DNA of 64,000 nucleotides from UBA5078 sp963977405. Lineage in GTDB: Bacteria; Pseudomonadota; Gammaproteobacteria; Pseudomonadales; Pseudohongiellaceae. The position numbers were made by a program, and so were the translations under genes. Of the stretch, positions 8,108-16,220 are shown one piece after another. Below the pieces are notes generated by a model. It had not been told where the DNA came from. It did no database searches and saw only the letters and a list, made by a program, of their open reading frames with translations. Location: positions 3,724 to 67,723 of the forward strand of contig CAXBOY010000005.1 of NCBI GenBank assembly GCA_963977405.1, given 5' to 3'. The first letter of the stretch is position 1. The number at the start of each line of letters is the position of its first letter.

Positions 8108-10623
8108 GTAGTACATCTGAAATCTCTAGTACGAACCCCAAGAAAGCGCCCCGTAAGAAGAAGGGACCTATCGGAGTAGGTAAATATGCCTGGCTTGGCA
8201 TGGACAACAAGACGGTGGCGGAGGACTTGGATCGACATTTCCATTTAACTCTAGGACGAGACCAAACCAGCAACGCTCACCATTATCTTTTTAATGCTGC
8301 GGCCCTGACCGTACGCGATCGCCTAGTCGAACGCTGGAGGGCCACGCGTACGCGTTATCAGGAGGAAAGACCAAAGCGAGTCGCCTATATCTCTCTTGAG
8401 TTTCTGATGGGGCGTACGTTGACCAATGCGTCTTTAAATTTGGATATGGAACAGACTCTGCGCGAGGCACTGTATCGCTATGGCGTATCCCTCGAGGAAC
8501 TTTCTGCAGAGGAGCGCGATGCTGGCTTAGGTAATGGTGGTCTAGGCCGGCTTGCTGCCTGTTTTCTCGACAGCTGCGCCACGCTTGGTCTTCCTGTTAC
8601 TGGCTACGGAATTCGCTATGACTACGGTATGTTTCATCAGCGCATCGAGAACGGAGCACAAGTCGAGTGTCCCGATCACTGGCTTGAGTTCGGAAATCCT
8701 TGGGAGTTCGAGGCACCACAAGACACTCGAAGAGTGAAATTTTATGGGCGCACGCAGATCAGTGGCGACGGCAAGTCACGCGAATGGATCGATACACATG
8801 ACGTGCTTGCTGTGCCTTACGATATGCCGATTCCAGGCTATCGCAATGATACAGTGAATACATTACGACTTTGGAAATCATCGGCTACAGAAGAGTTCAA
8901 TCTTCATGAATTTAATGCCGGTGGTTATGCAGAGGCAGTAGCATCCAAGAACCAAGCCGAACAAATTTCGATGGTGCTTTACCCTAATGATGTGAGTGAG
9001 AACGGCAAGGTCCTGCGACTGCGCCAACAATACTTCCTCTCCTCGGCAAGTTTGCAAGACGTGATCTCGCGATGGGTGAAACGCAGCGGAGTCGAGTTCG
9101 ATGAGTTCGCTAGTTACAATTGTTTTCAGCTCAACGACACTCACCCCTCCATCGCAGTGGCCGAACTGATGCGACTGCTGTTGGACGAACAGAATCTGGA
9201 TTGGGATAGCGCGTGGAATATCTGTAAAGCCACGATGGCATACACTAACCATACGCTCTTGCCTGAGGCATTAGAGCGCTGGCCAGTGCGTTTGTTTCGC
9301 GAGATGCTGCCACGCATCCTCGAGATTATTTACGAGATCAATGCACGCTTTCTGGCAGAGGTCGCGGCTAAATGGCCGGGGGATGGTACTAAGTTGGCAG
9401 AGTTGTCGCTGATCGAAGAGAGTGCCGACCCTCATGTGCGTATGGCGCATTTAGCGATAGTAGGCAGCTACTCTGTCAATGGTGTTGCTGCGTTGCATAC
9501 CCAGCTGCTCAAAGAAGGGCTGTTTCGTACCTTCTATCAACTGTGGCCAGAGAAGTTTAATAACAAGACCAACGGGGTCACTCCGCGGCGCTGGCTTGCA
9601 TTCTGTAATCCTAAGCTCGCGACATTGATCAGTAAGTCTATCGGTGAGAGCTGGGTCACCGATCTCGATCAGCTAAGACAATTGACGCCTTTTGCAGAGA
9701 AAGAGAAGTTTCGCAAGGAGTGGGCGGCGATCAAAACCGCAAACAAACAGTCGCTGGCCGATCTAGTAAAGCTCAAATGCGACGTCGAGTTCGATACGGA
9801 CATGCTGTTCGATGTGCAAGTTAAGCGTATCCACGAATACAAGCGCCAGCTTCTTAACGTGCTGCACGTAGTTCACCTGTACGAGCGAATTTTGCGCGGC
9901 GATACTGCAGGGATGACGCCACGATGTGTGTTAATCGGAGGGAAGGCGGCACCCGGATATTTCATGGCCAAACTCATCATCAAGCTGATCAATAGTGTTG
10001 CGGATGTGATCAATGCAGATGAACGCGCCAAACCCTTTCTGCGTGTAGCTTTCTTGCCCAATTATAGGGTGACTGTCATGGAGATCATCTGCGCAGGTGC
10101 TGATCTTTCGGAGCAGATTTCCACTGCAGGCAAAGAGGCTTCTGGCACCGGCAATATGAAGTTTATGATGAACGGTGCAATTACCATCGGCACACTCGAT
10201 GGTGCCAATATCGAAATCAGAGAAGAAGTCGGTGAAGAGAATTTCTTCTTGTTTGGCTTGCAGGCCGATGAGGTTGCGCAGATACGCGGACATTATAATC
10301 CGAACGATATTATCGCGAACGACAGCGATTTCTCCGCAACCATGCAGCTGTTGGAGTCAGGGCTTTTCAATCCTAGAGAGCCTGGTCTGTTCGTTCCTAT
10401 CACCGATAGTATTCGAAACCCTGGGGATCAGTGGCTTACAGCCGCGGATTTCCGCAGTTATGTCGATGCGCAACAAAGAGTCGGTGAGTTGTTTCAAGAT
10501 AGTAGCGCATGGCAATCGATGAGTATTTTGAACACCGCCGCAAGCGGACATTTCTCCAGTGATCGTACTATCCGCAGTTATGCGGAGGAGATCTGGGGTC
10601 TTTCAGTGAAAGCCCAAAAATAG
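8104..10623 (+). CDS. glgP: Glycogen phosphorylase
   Basis: A GT35 enzyme that releases glucose 1-phosphate from the non-reducing ends of glycogen using PLP. It is 839 residues. The PLP lysine is K686 in the conserved EASGTGNMKFMMNGA, and the KRIHEYKRQ segment and the GNGGLGRLAACF segment of the N-terminal half are both present. The first ~20 residues are a basic tail (PKKAPRKKKG) not needed for catalysis in the family. It overlaps glgX by 4 bases, and glgC starts 25 bases downstream. Breakdown and synthesis genes are therefore in one transcription unit. Confidence 0.95.
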   Translation: MSSTSEISSTNPKKAPRKKKGPIGVGKYAWLGMDNKTVAEDLDRHFHLTLGRDQTSNAHHYLFNAAALTVRDRLVERWRATRTRYQEERPKRVAYISLEFLMGRTLTNASLNLDMEQTLREALYRYGVSLEELSAEERDAGLGNGGLGRLAACFLDSCATLGLPVTGYGIRYDYGMFHQRIENGAQVECPDHWLEFGNPWEFEAPQDTRRVKFYGRTQISGDGKSREWIDTHDVLAVPYDMPIPGYRNDTVNTLRLWKSSATEEFNLHEFNAGGYAEAVASKNQAEQISMVLYPNDVSENGKVLRLRQQYFLSSASLQDVISRWVKRSGVEFDEFASYNCFQLNDTHPSIAVAELMRLLLDEQNLDWDSAWNICKATMAYTNHTLLPEALERWPVRLFREMLPRILEIIYEINARFLAEVAAKWPGDGTKLAELSLIEESADPHVRMAHLAIVGSYSVNGVAALHTQLLKEGLFRTFYQLWPEKFNNKTNGVTPRRWLAFCNPKLATLISKSIGESWVTDLDQLRQLTPFAEKEKFRKEWAAIKTANKQSLADLVKLKCDVEFDTDMLFDVQVKRIHEYKRQLLNVLHVVHLYERILRGDTAGMTPRCVLIGGKAAPGYFMAKLIIKLINSVADVINADERAKPFLRVAFLPNYRVTVMEIICAGADLSEQISTAGKEASGTGNMKFMMNGAITIGTLDGANIEIREEVGEENFFLFGLQADEVAQIRGHYNPNDIIANDSDFSATMQLLESGLFNPREPGLFVPITDSIRNPGDQWLTAADFRSYVDAQQRVGELFQDSSAWQSMSILNTAASGHFSSDRTIRSYAEEIWGLSVKAQK

Positions 10624-10648
10624 CAATGTTTTGAGTGAGGAGTCGATT

Positions 10649-11914
10649 ATGGAAAGCGGTCCACGTTATGTTAGTAAGCTAACTCGTAATACCTATGCAT
10701 TGATACTAGCCGGAGGGCGTGGCTCCCGACTTCATGAGCTCACTGATTGGCGTGCTAAACCGGCGCTGTTCTTTGGAGGCAAGTTTCGCATCATTGATTT
10801 TCCCCTCTCCAATTGCATTAACTCCGGTGTACGTCGTGTCGGCGTAGTGACGCAGTACAAAGCACACTCGTTAATAAAACATTTAGTACGGGGTTGGGGG
10901 CATTTCAAGAAGGAGTTAGGCGAGGGCGTAGAGATTTTGCCTGCGTCGCAGCGCCATTCCGACAGCTGGTATATGGGTACGGCGGATGCCGTTTTTCAGA
11001 ACATCGACATTATTCGCGGCGAGATTCCCGAATACGTCATGATTCTCTCTGGCGATCATATCTACCGCCAAGACTATGGTGAGATGCTGGCCTTTCATGC
11101 CGAACACGATGCGGACATGACCGTGTCTTGCATGGAGGTGCCATTAGAGGAGGCGGCGGGAAATTTCGGTGTCATGAGCGTAGATCGCGCGCATCGAATA
11201 CTAGGTTTTAGTGAGAAGCCTGAACACCCTGCCCATGTACCGGACAATCCTAAAAACTGTCTTGCGTCGATGGGCAATTACGTTTTTAAGACAGAGTTTC
11301 TCTTCGAGCAATTACGTCAAGACTCGAAAAACGAAGGCTCGGATCATGACTTCGGCAAGAACATCATTCCGTCGATCATTAAAGATAATAAAGTGTTCGC
11401 ATATCGTTTTGTGGACCCCGCGAGTGATCAAGCAGCGTATTGGCGCGACGTGGGCAATCTCGATTCCTATTGGCTCGCGAATATGGAGCTTGCCACGCCA
11501 ACTCCACCTTTGAATCTGTATGATCCCCGTTGGCCAATCTGGACATTTCAGGAACAGTTGCCCCCGGCTAAGTTCGTCTTCGATGACGACGATCGCCGCG
11601 GAGCTGCTATGGATTCACTAGTCTCTAGCGGCTGTATTATTTCGGGGTCAACAGTGCGAAAATCCGTGCTCTTCTCCAATGTGCGAATACACTCATATTC
11701 GCAGATCGATGAAGCAGTAGTGCTGCCGGATGTCGTCATAAAACGACGCTGCAAGCTGCGTAAAGTGATAATCGATCGAGGCTGCACAGTACCCGAGGGC
11801 ACAGTCATTGGTTATGATCGCGAAGCGGATATTAAGAAAGGGTATCGCGTGACAGACAAGGGTGTCACGCTCGTAACACGCGCGATGTTAGGCCAGTCGG
11901 TCGGCGGAATATAA
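10649..11914 (+). CDS. glgC: Glucose-1-phosphate adenylyltransferase (ADP-glucose pyrophosphorylase)
   Basis: Makes ADP-glucose from ATP and glucose 1-phosphate, the committed and usually allosterically controlled step of bacterial glycogen synthesis. An N-terminal nucleotidyltransferase domain carries the ATP site AGGRGSRLHELT and the effector-region AKPALFFGGKFRIIDFPLSN. A left-handed beta-helix with hexapeptide-like repeats lies in the C-terminal third (about 300-400). A TTG at 10631 would add six residues. I chose the ATG at 10649 because AGGAG lies about eight bases before it and the protein then begins MESGPRYVSKLTRNT, as the family does. The length is 421 residues. Confidence 0.94.
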   Translation: MESGPRYVSKLTRNTYALILAGGRGSRLHELTDWRAKPALFFGGKFRIIDFPLSNCINSGVRRVGVVTQYKAHSLIKHLVRGWGHFKKELGEGVEILPASQRHSDSWYMGTADAVFQNIDIIRGEIPEYVMILSGDHIYRQDYGEMLAFHAEHDADMTVSCMEVPLEEAAGNFGVMSVDRAHRILGFSEKPEHPAHVPDNPKNCLASMGNYVFKTEFLFEQLRQDSKNEGSDHDFGKNIIPSIIKDNKVFAYRFVDPASDQAAYWRDVGNLDSYWLANMELATPTPPLNLYDPRWPIWTFQEQLPPAKFVFDDDDRRGAAMDSLVSSGCIISGSTVRKSVLFSNVRIHSYSQIDEAVVLPDVVIKRRCKLRKVIIDRGCTVPEGTVIGYDREADIKKGYRVTDKGVTLVTRAMLGQSVGGI

Positions 11915-11926
11915 ACAGAGGGACGC

Positions 11927-13537
11927 ATGCATATTGCAATGATTGCCGCAGAGAACGGGGCGTTAGTGGGCGGCAAGGTAGGGGGGATTGGCGACGTCAT
12001 TCGAGACGTCCCGATAGCCTTAGCGCAGTTGGGCCATCAGGTATCGGTTATTACCCCAGGCTACCAGTCTTTAGCAAAACGCAACGCCTCGGCTTTGCTA
12101 GGCACTATCGAGGCCTCCTTCTGTGGACACACCGAAACGGTGGCTCTTTTCCGTGTCGAGCAAGCCGCAGAGGCAAAGGGGAAGGGCACCCGTAAAAAGA
12201 GTCAGGGCTCGGTAAGCCATTACATTCTCGAGCACCCCTTGTTTGCGTCCTGTGGCGAGGGCGCGATTTACTGCAATGATCAATATGGCCCCTTTGCGAC
12301 CGATGCTCATAAATTCGCACTATTCTGTTTAGCCGTCTGTCAGGGCCTAATAGAGACTCGATTCGAAAAAGTGGACGTACTCCACCTCCACGATTGGCAC
12401 GCCTCGCTCGTGGCCTTATTGCGACGATACATGCCTGCCTACCGCGCCTTACGCGAGCTGCCCACTGTCTATACGATTCACAATCTTTCTCTACAGGGCG
12501 TAAGACCACTATCCGGGCACGAATCGTCTTTGCACCACTGGTATCCCAATCTCGCACCAGACCTCACTCTGATTCAAGATCCAGTACATTGGGATTGCGT
12601 TAATCTCATGCGTACAGGCATTAATCTTTCCGATCGAGTTCATGCGGTTTCGCCGAATTATGCGCAAGAGATCTTGATTCCTACTGATCACACCCACGGT
12701 TTCGTGGGGGGGGAAGGGCTGGAGAAAGATCTGCAGCGTCTAGATGATCTGGGGAGCTTGCATGGCATCCTCAATGGTTGTGATTACAAGGTGGCGCCTG
12801 CACCGCACCGCTCCCGCGCGCAATTGTTTGATCTTATCGAACAGTCCTTGATGGCATGGGTAGGTGATAGACACTATGTGCCCGCTGCGCATTTTCATGC
12901 ACAGCTTCGCGTAGCGCAGTGGCGCCGGCGGCGTAAGCCCGTAGGCACGACTCTTAGCTCGGTAGGTCGGGTTACGGGCCAGAAGGCGCGACTGCTGATG
13001 GAGCTAGTGAGTGATGGGAAGGGCGGGGAGATCAATGCCTTGGATAAGTTACTCACCGATCTCAAAGATGGCGTGTTCATTATGATCGGCAGTGGCGAGG
13101 AGTATTACGAGCAATTCTTCACCTCCGCGATGGCTCGCCACGATAATTTCCTGTTCCTACAGGGTTTCTCGGAGGAGTTGGCAGATGCGCTGTATGCCGC
13201 CGGCGACCTATTCCTAATGCCAAGCAGCTTCGAGCCCTGTGGAATCAGTCAGATGCTCGCGATGAGGGCAGGCACTCCCTGTATCGTGCATCAGGTAGGA
13301 GGGCTAAAGGATACTGTTGAAAGCGGCGTAAATGGCTTTTCGTTCCGGGGAGATACTCCCAGCGAACAGGCACAGAACATGCTCGAAACTGTTGCAACGG
13401 CCTGTGGGATTACCGCGAAACCCGCTGTATGGTTAAACCTACGTCGAAACGCCTCGAATGCGCGCTTTAGCTGGGAGGATGCCGTGCAGCAATATCAAGA
13501 TTTGCTCTACACCCCTTTGCTCAAACGAAAATCCTAG
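11927..13537 (+). CDS. glgA: Glycogen synthase (ADP-glucose type)
   Basis: A GT5 glycosyltransferase that extends the alpha-1,4-glucan chain with ADP-glucose. The 536-residue protein has the N-terminal substrate loop GGKVGGIGDVI (residues 14-24) and the C-terminal catalytic segment SSFEPCGISQMLAMRAGTP, where the E..7..E pair of retaining transferases is recognisable. It starts 12 bases after glgC with GAGGGA as ribosome site. A lysine/arginine-rich insertion (GKGTRKKSQG, about residue 85) is unlike E. coli GlgA. It is the last gene of the cluster, followed by a hairpin and a convergent gene. Confidence 0.93.
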   Translation: MHIAMIAAENGALVGGKVGGIGDVIRDVPIALAQLGHQVSVITPGYQSLAKRNASALLGTIEASFCGHTETVALFRVEQAAEAKGKGTRKKSQGSVSHYILEHPLFASCGEGAIYCNDQYGPFATDAHKFALFCLAVCQGLIETRFEKVDVLHLHDWHASLVALLRRYMPAYRALRELPTVYTIHNLSLQGVRPLSGHESSLHHWYPNLAPDLTLIQDPVHWDCVNLMRTGINLSDRVHAVSPNYAQEILIPTDHTHGFVGGEGLEKDLQRLDDLGSLHGILNGCDYKVAPAPHRSRAQLFDLIEQSLMAWVGDRHYVPAAHFHAQLRVAQWRRRRKPVGTTLSSVGRVTGQKARLLMELVSDGKGGEINALDKLLTDLKDGVFIMIGSGEEYYEQFFTSAMARHDNFLFLQGFSEELADALYAAGDLFLMPSSFEPCGISQMLAMRAGTPCIVHQVGGLKDTVESGVNGFSFRGDTPSEQAQNMLETVATACGITAKPAVWLNLRRNASNARFSWEDAVQQYQDLLYTPLLKRKS

Positions 13538-13549
13538 CAGCGATACCTG

Positions 13550-13585
13550 CACACCCGATGGAGCTTTTAGCCTCTTGCGGGTGTG
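13550..13585. terminator. Hairpin between glgA and the convergent GTPase gene
   Basis: CACACCCG (13550-13557) pairs with CGGGTGTG (13578-13585) around a 20-base loop. It lies 13 bases after the glgA stop and 26 bases before the end of the opposing gene. It could terminate transcription from either side, but there is no strong T run, so an intrinsic terminator is only plausible. Confidence 0.45.
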
Positions 13586-13610
13586 TAGAGTTTCATTGTG
13601 TTGAGGCGTT

Positions 13611-15035
13611 CTAGTTACGGCTCGTCGGCTTAGCAAAACGGTCGTTGAGCTTCTGCACCAATTCCCCCGTGCCTGCAATGACTGTATCTAGCTTACGACG
13701 GCTACGTGCAGTCCAACCTAATGGCCTAGAAGGAATGAATGACGACCACCAAGAGTTTAAGTTCGCTTCAAAGGCGGTAATCACTTGTTTGTCGTCCTTG
13801 CTGTTGCTGTGACGTTGCAGTCTACGCAGAACAGACTGCCCCGCTAGGGCGCGGAGTGTGGAGTTGAGATAGAGCAGCAGTGCAATGCCAGCGGATGCCA
13901 CTGCGACTTGTACAGGGATAGCGAGGTCTGAGAATGGGGTGAAATACAGCCCGTGCCAGGCCTCGGCGCGAATGCTGTAGAACAGAAATGCAGCTAGGCC
14001 GCTGAGGAACACGATGCCATTCAACCACAGTGAGCGGGTGGACCAGGTCTGTCTTGCGTCAATTAGCCTAGGGACTAATGTGTCGCGGAGGTGTTTGGCG
14101 TTGCTCTCTAAGGCTCCGATGATGCGATAGGCACGCTCCACGTCAAGTTGGTCGATGCGTGCCTTGATGTCGTTGAGGTCTTCGTCGCGCTTTGTTTGGA
14201 AGCGCTCTCTTATTAGGTCGTCTGCAATCGGCTGCGCCGCGGCCTCTGAATAGATGCGATAGAAACGCCCGGCAGTAAGCCCGGACTGTGCTAAGGCGCG
14301 TTGCCATGCTGCTACAACCTCTTCGGGGTTATCCTCACGGGCCGTATTGTCCATTTGATTGAGGATATAGAGAAATTTGGCACTGTCCGCTCGCTGTGCG
14401 GTGTTGACCACTAGATGTTTTAGCGTGTCGGCCATAGCACCGGGCTCAGGATGACGTGCATCGAAGAAAACTAGCACTAGGTCCGACAAGTCGATGATGT
14501 GATCGGTGATCAACAGGGTAGAGCTGCGCTGCTGGTCGGCGTCAAAGCCCGGGGAATCGATAAAAATCTTCCCCTGCAGAACTGGGGAGTTGGTGGTTCG
14601 CAGCTGCAAATAGGCATCCACGCGCTTGCCTTCACCTTCGGCAACTCCGTCGATGTCGCGGCTGATCTGATAAAAAGGAAAACGTGGGTCTTTGTCTAGC
14701 GCGAGGCCCGGCAGCTGATGTGCCTCGCTGCCTGCGCCATAGGCTATAACCGTAAATTTGTCGTCAACAGCCTGATTTCCGGTGCGTTGTAAGGGCTGGC
14801 CAAGGTACTCATTTAAGAAGGTGGATTTGCCCGCGGAGTAGGTGCCCAGGACTGCCACTACCGGCCACCAAGAGATCTGTGTGGCGTAGGAGTCATCGCG
14901 GCCCATAAAGCCGAGTTTGCGGGCTACCTGGTCCAGTTCCTGAAAGCGTGTTACCACCTCTGCGAGGGCTGGGTTCTCTATCTCTAGATGGTCTTTCAAG
15001 CGCTTGATACGCTCTTCTGTCGCGGTTTTAGCCAC
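13611..15035 (-). CDS. Dynamin-like GTPase with two C-terminal membrane segments
   Basis: A 474-residue protein of the dynamin/EHD-like GTPase superfamily. The G1 motif GTYSAGKS is at 64-71, a DKFTV switch I segment at ~92-96, G3 DSPGFD at 160-165 and G4 NQMD at 226-229. A helical region follows, then two hydrophobic segments (about 325-345 and 367-390) and a short basic C-terminal tail. Bacterial relatives remodel or sense membranes, but roles vary and I cannot assign one here. It is a single gene, convergent with glgA and divergent from the DMT transporter, so context does not help. It is not an IRG- or Era-type GTPase by its motifs. Confidence 0.8.
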   Translation of the reverse strand: MAKTATEERIKRLKDHLEIENPALAEVVTRFQELDQVARKLGFMGRDDSYATQISWWPVVAVLGTYSAGKSTFLNEYLGQPLQRTGNQAVDDKFTVIAYGAGSEAHQLPGLALDKDPRFPFYQISRDIDGVAEGEGKRVDAYLQLRTTNSPVLQGKIFIDSPGFDADQQRSSTLLITDHIIDLSDLVLVFFDARHPEPGAMADTLKHLVVNTAQRADSAKFLYILNQMDNTAREDNPEEVVAAWQRALAQSGLTAGRFYRIYSEAAAQPIADDLIRERFQTKRDEDLNDIKARIDQLDVERAYRIIGALESNAKHLRDTLVPRLIDARQTWSTRSLWLNGIVFLSGLAAFLFYSIRAEAWHGLYFTPFSDLAIPVQVAVASAGIALLLYLNSTLRALAGQSVLRRLQRHSNSKDDKQVITAFEANLNSWWSSFIPSRPLGWTARSRRKLDTVIAGTGELVQKLNDRFAKPTSRN

Positions 15036-15242
15036 AATACTTCCTAGGGCGAATTGAATAGAACTTTAAGCTTCCCATTTTAGAGGCCAATTTGTCTAGA
15101 GAAGCACTAGAACTTAAGCCCTAGCGGCAGAATCATTGTTGAAACTTTCTTTACAGAGCGCTGTTAAGGGCTAGAATCTAAGGCGCGGAAAAGCGTAGGG
15201 GCCAAAAGGGTTCGCGCAAGATCGGTCTCAAGAGTTCGAATT

Positions 15243-16124
15243 ATGAAGCAGTCTCTACAACGCTTAATCCCAATAATCTTTGTATTCGTTTGGAGCACAG
15301 GTTTCATCGTTGCCCGCTATGGCATGCCGTATTCGGAACCGATGACCTTTTTGTTCCTTCGTTTTACCGGTGTGTTACTGGTCATGGTGCCGGTTGCGTT
15401 ATTGGCACGTGTAACTTGGCCATCTAGGCAACAATGTGTGCATATCGCCATTGCTGGGGTGATGTTGCAGGCTGGCTACCTGGGCGGCGTGTGGGCGGCG
15501 GTCAAACTAGGGATGTCCGCGAGCCTGGTGGCCTTAATCATGGGGTTGCAGCCAATATTCACCGCGTGGCTCTCGGCACTGGTGGCGGAGCGGGTAAGCA
15601 CGCGACAATGGCTCGGTTTGATGGCTGGCCTGACCGGTGTTGGTATGGTCGTCATGGCAAAGTTCTCGCTTGTCGGACTTAGCCTGCTGAGCCTAGGTTT
15701 ATCTGTCTTGGCCCTAGCTAGCATCACCTTCGGAACCTTGTACCAGAAACGCTTCTGCCCGAGTTTCGATCTTCGCGTAGGCTCCACCATTCAATTCGCG
15801 GCCTCTGCATTGGTGTGTCTACCCATTATGTTTGCGTTCGAGACCCGGCAGATCGAATGGGTGCTCCCAATGGTAGCTTCTTTGCTCTGGTCGATCTTCG
15901 CTCTCTCTATCGGGGCAATTTCCCTACTCTTCATCATGATACGCGACGGTGCTGCGACGAAAGTGACAAGCCTGTTATACATGACGCCACCTACTACAGC
16001 AGCGATGGCCTGGCTGCTGTTCGACGAACCTATAACCCCGTTGATTGTTGCGGGCACCGCGGTAACTGTGCTGGCACTGCTGTTGGTCATCAAAAGCCCC
16101 GACAAAGATCCACGGGCGGCATAA
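15243..16124 (+). CDS. DMT/EamA family transporter
   Basis: A 293-residue integral membrane protein with about ten hydrophobic segments in two similar halves, the EamA pattern of the drug/metabolite transporter superfamily. The first half has VWSTGFIVARYGMPYSEPMTF, typical of this family. Members export amino acids, metabolites or drugs; the substrate cannot be read from the sequence. It stands alone, divergent from the GTPase gene with a 207-base gap in which I see no further gene. Confidence 0.85.
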   Translation: MKQSLQRLIPIIFVFVWSTGFIVARYGMPYSEPMTFLFLRFTGVLLVMVPVALLARVTWPSRQQCVHIAIAGVMLQAGYLGGVWAAVKLGMSASLVALIMGLQPIFTAWLSALVAERVSTRQWLGLMAGLTGVGMVVMAKFSLVGLSLLSLGLSVLALASITFGTLYQKRFCPSFDLRVGSTIQFAASALVCLPIMFAFETRQIEWVLPMVASLLWSIFALSIGAISLLFIMIRDGAATKVTSLLYMTPPTTAAMAWLLFDEPITPLIVAGTAVTVLALLLVIKSPDKDPRAA

Positions 16125-16220
16125 GGCTTTGTGGCGTTTTCACGTGCAAAACGCTATATACTCCAGTGTAGGCGGTGTCCTTTTTAGTTTGACGCCGTAA
16201 AGAATTCCAGTGAGGTTTAT

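Noticed and set aside
12105..12557. 150-residue frame antisense to glgA
   Set aside because: It mirrors glgA codons and is Arg-rich, without a ribosome site; an antisense shadow.
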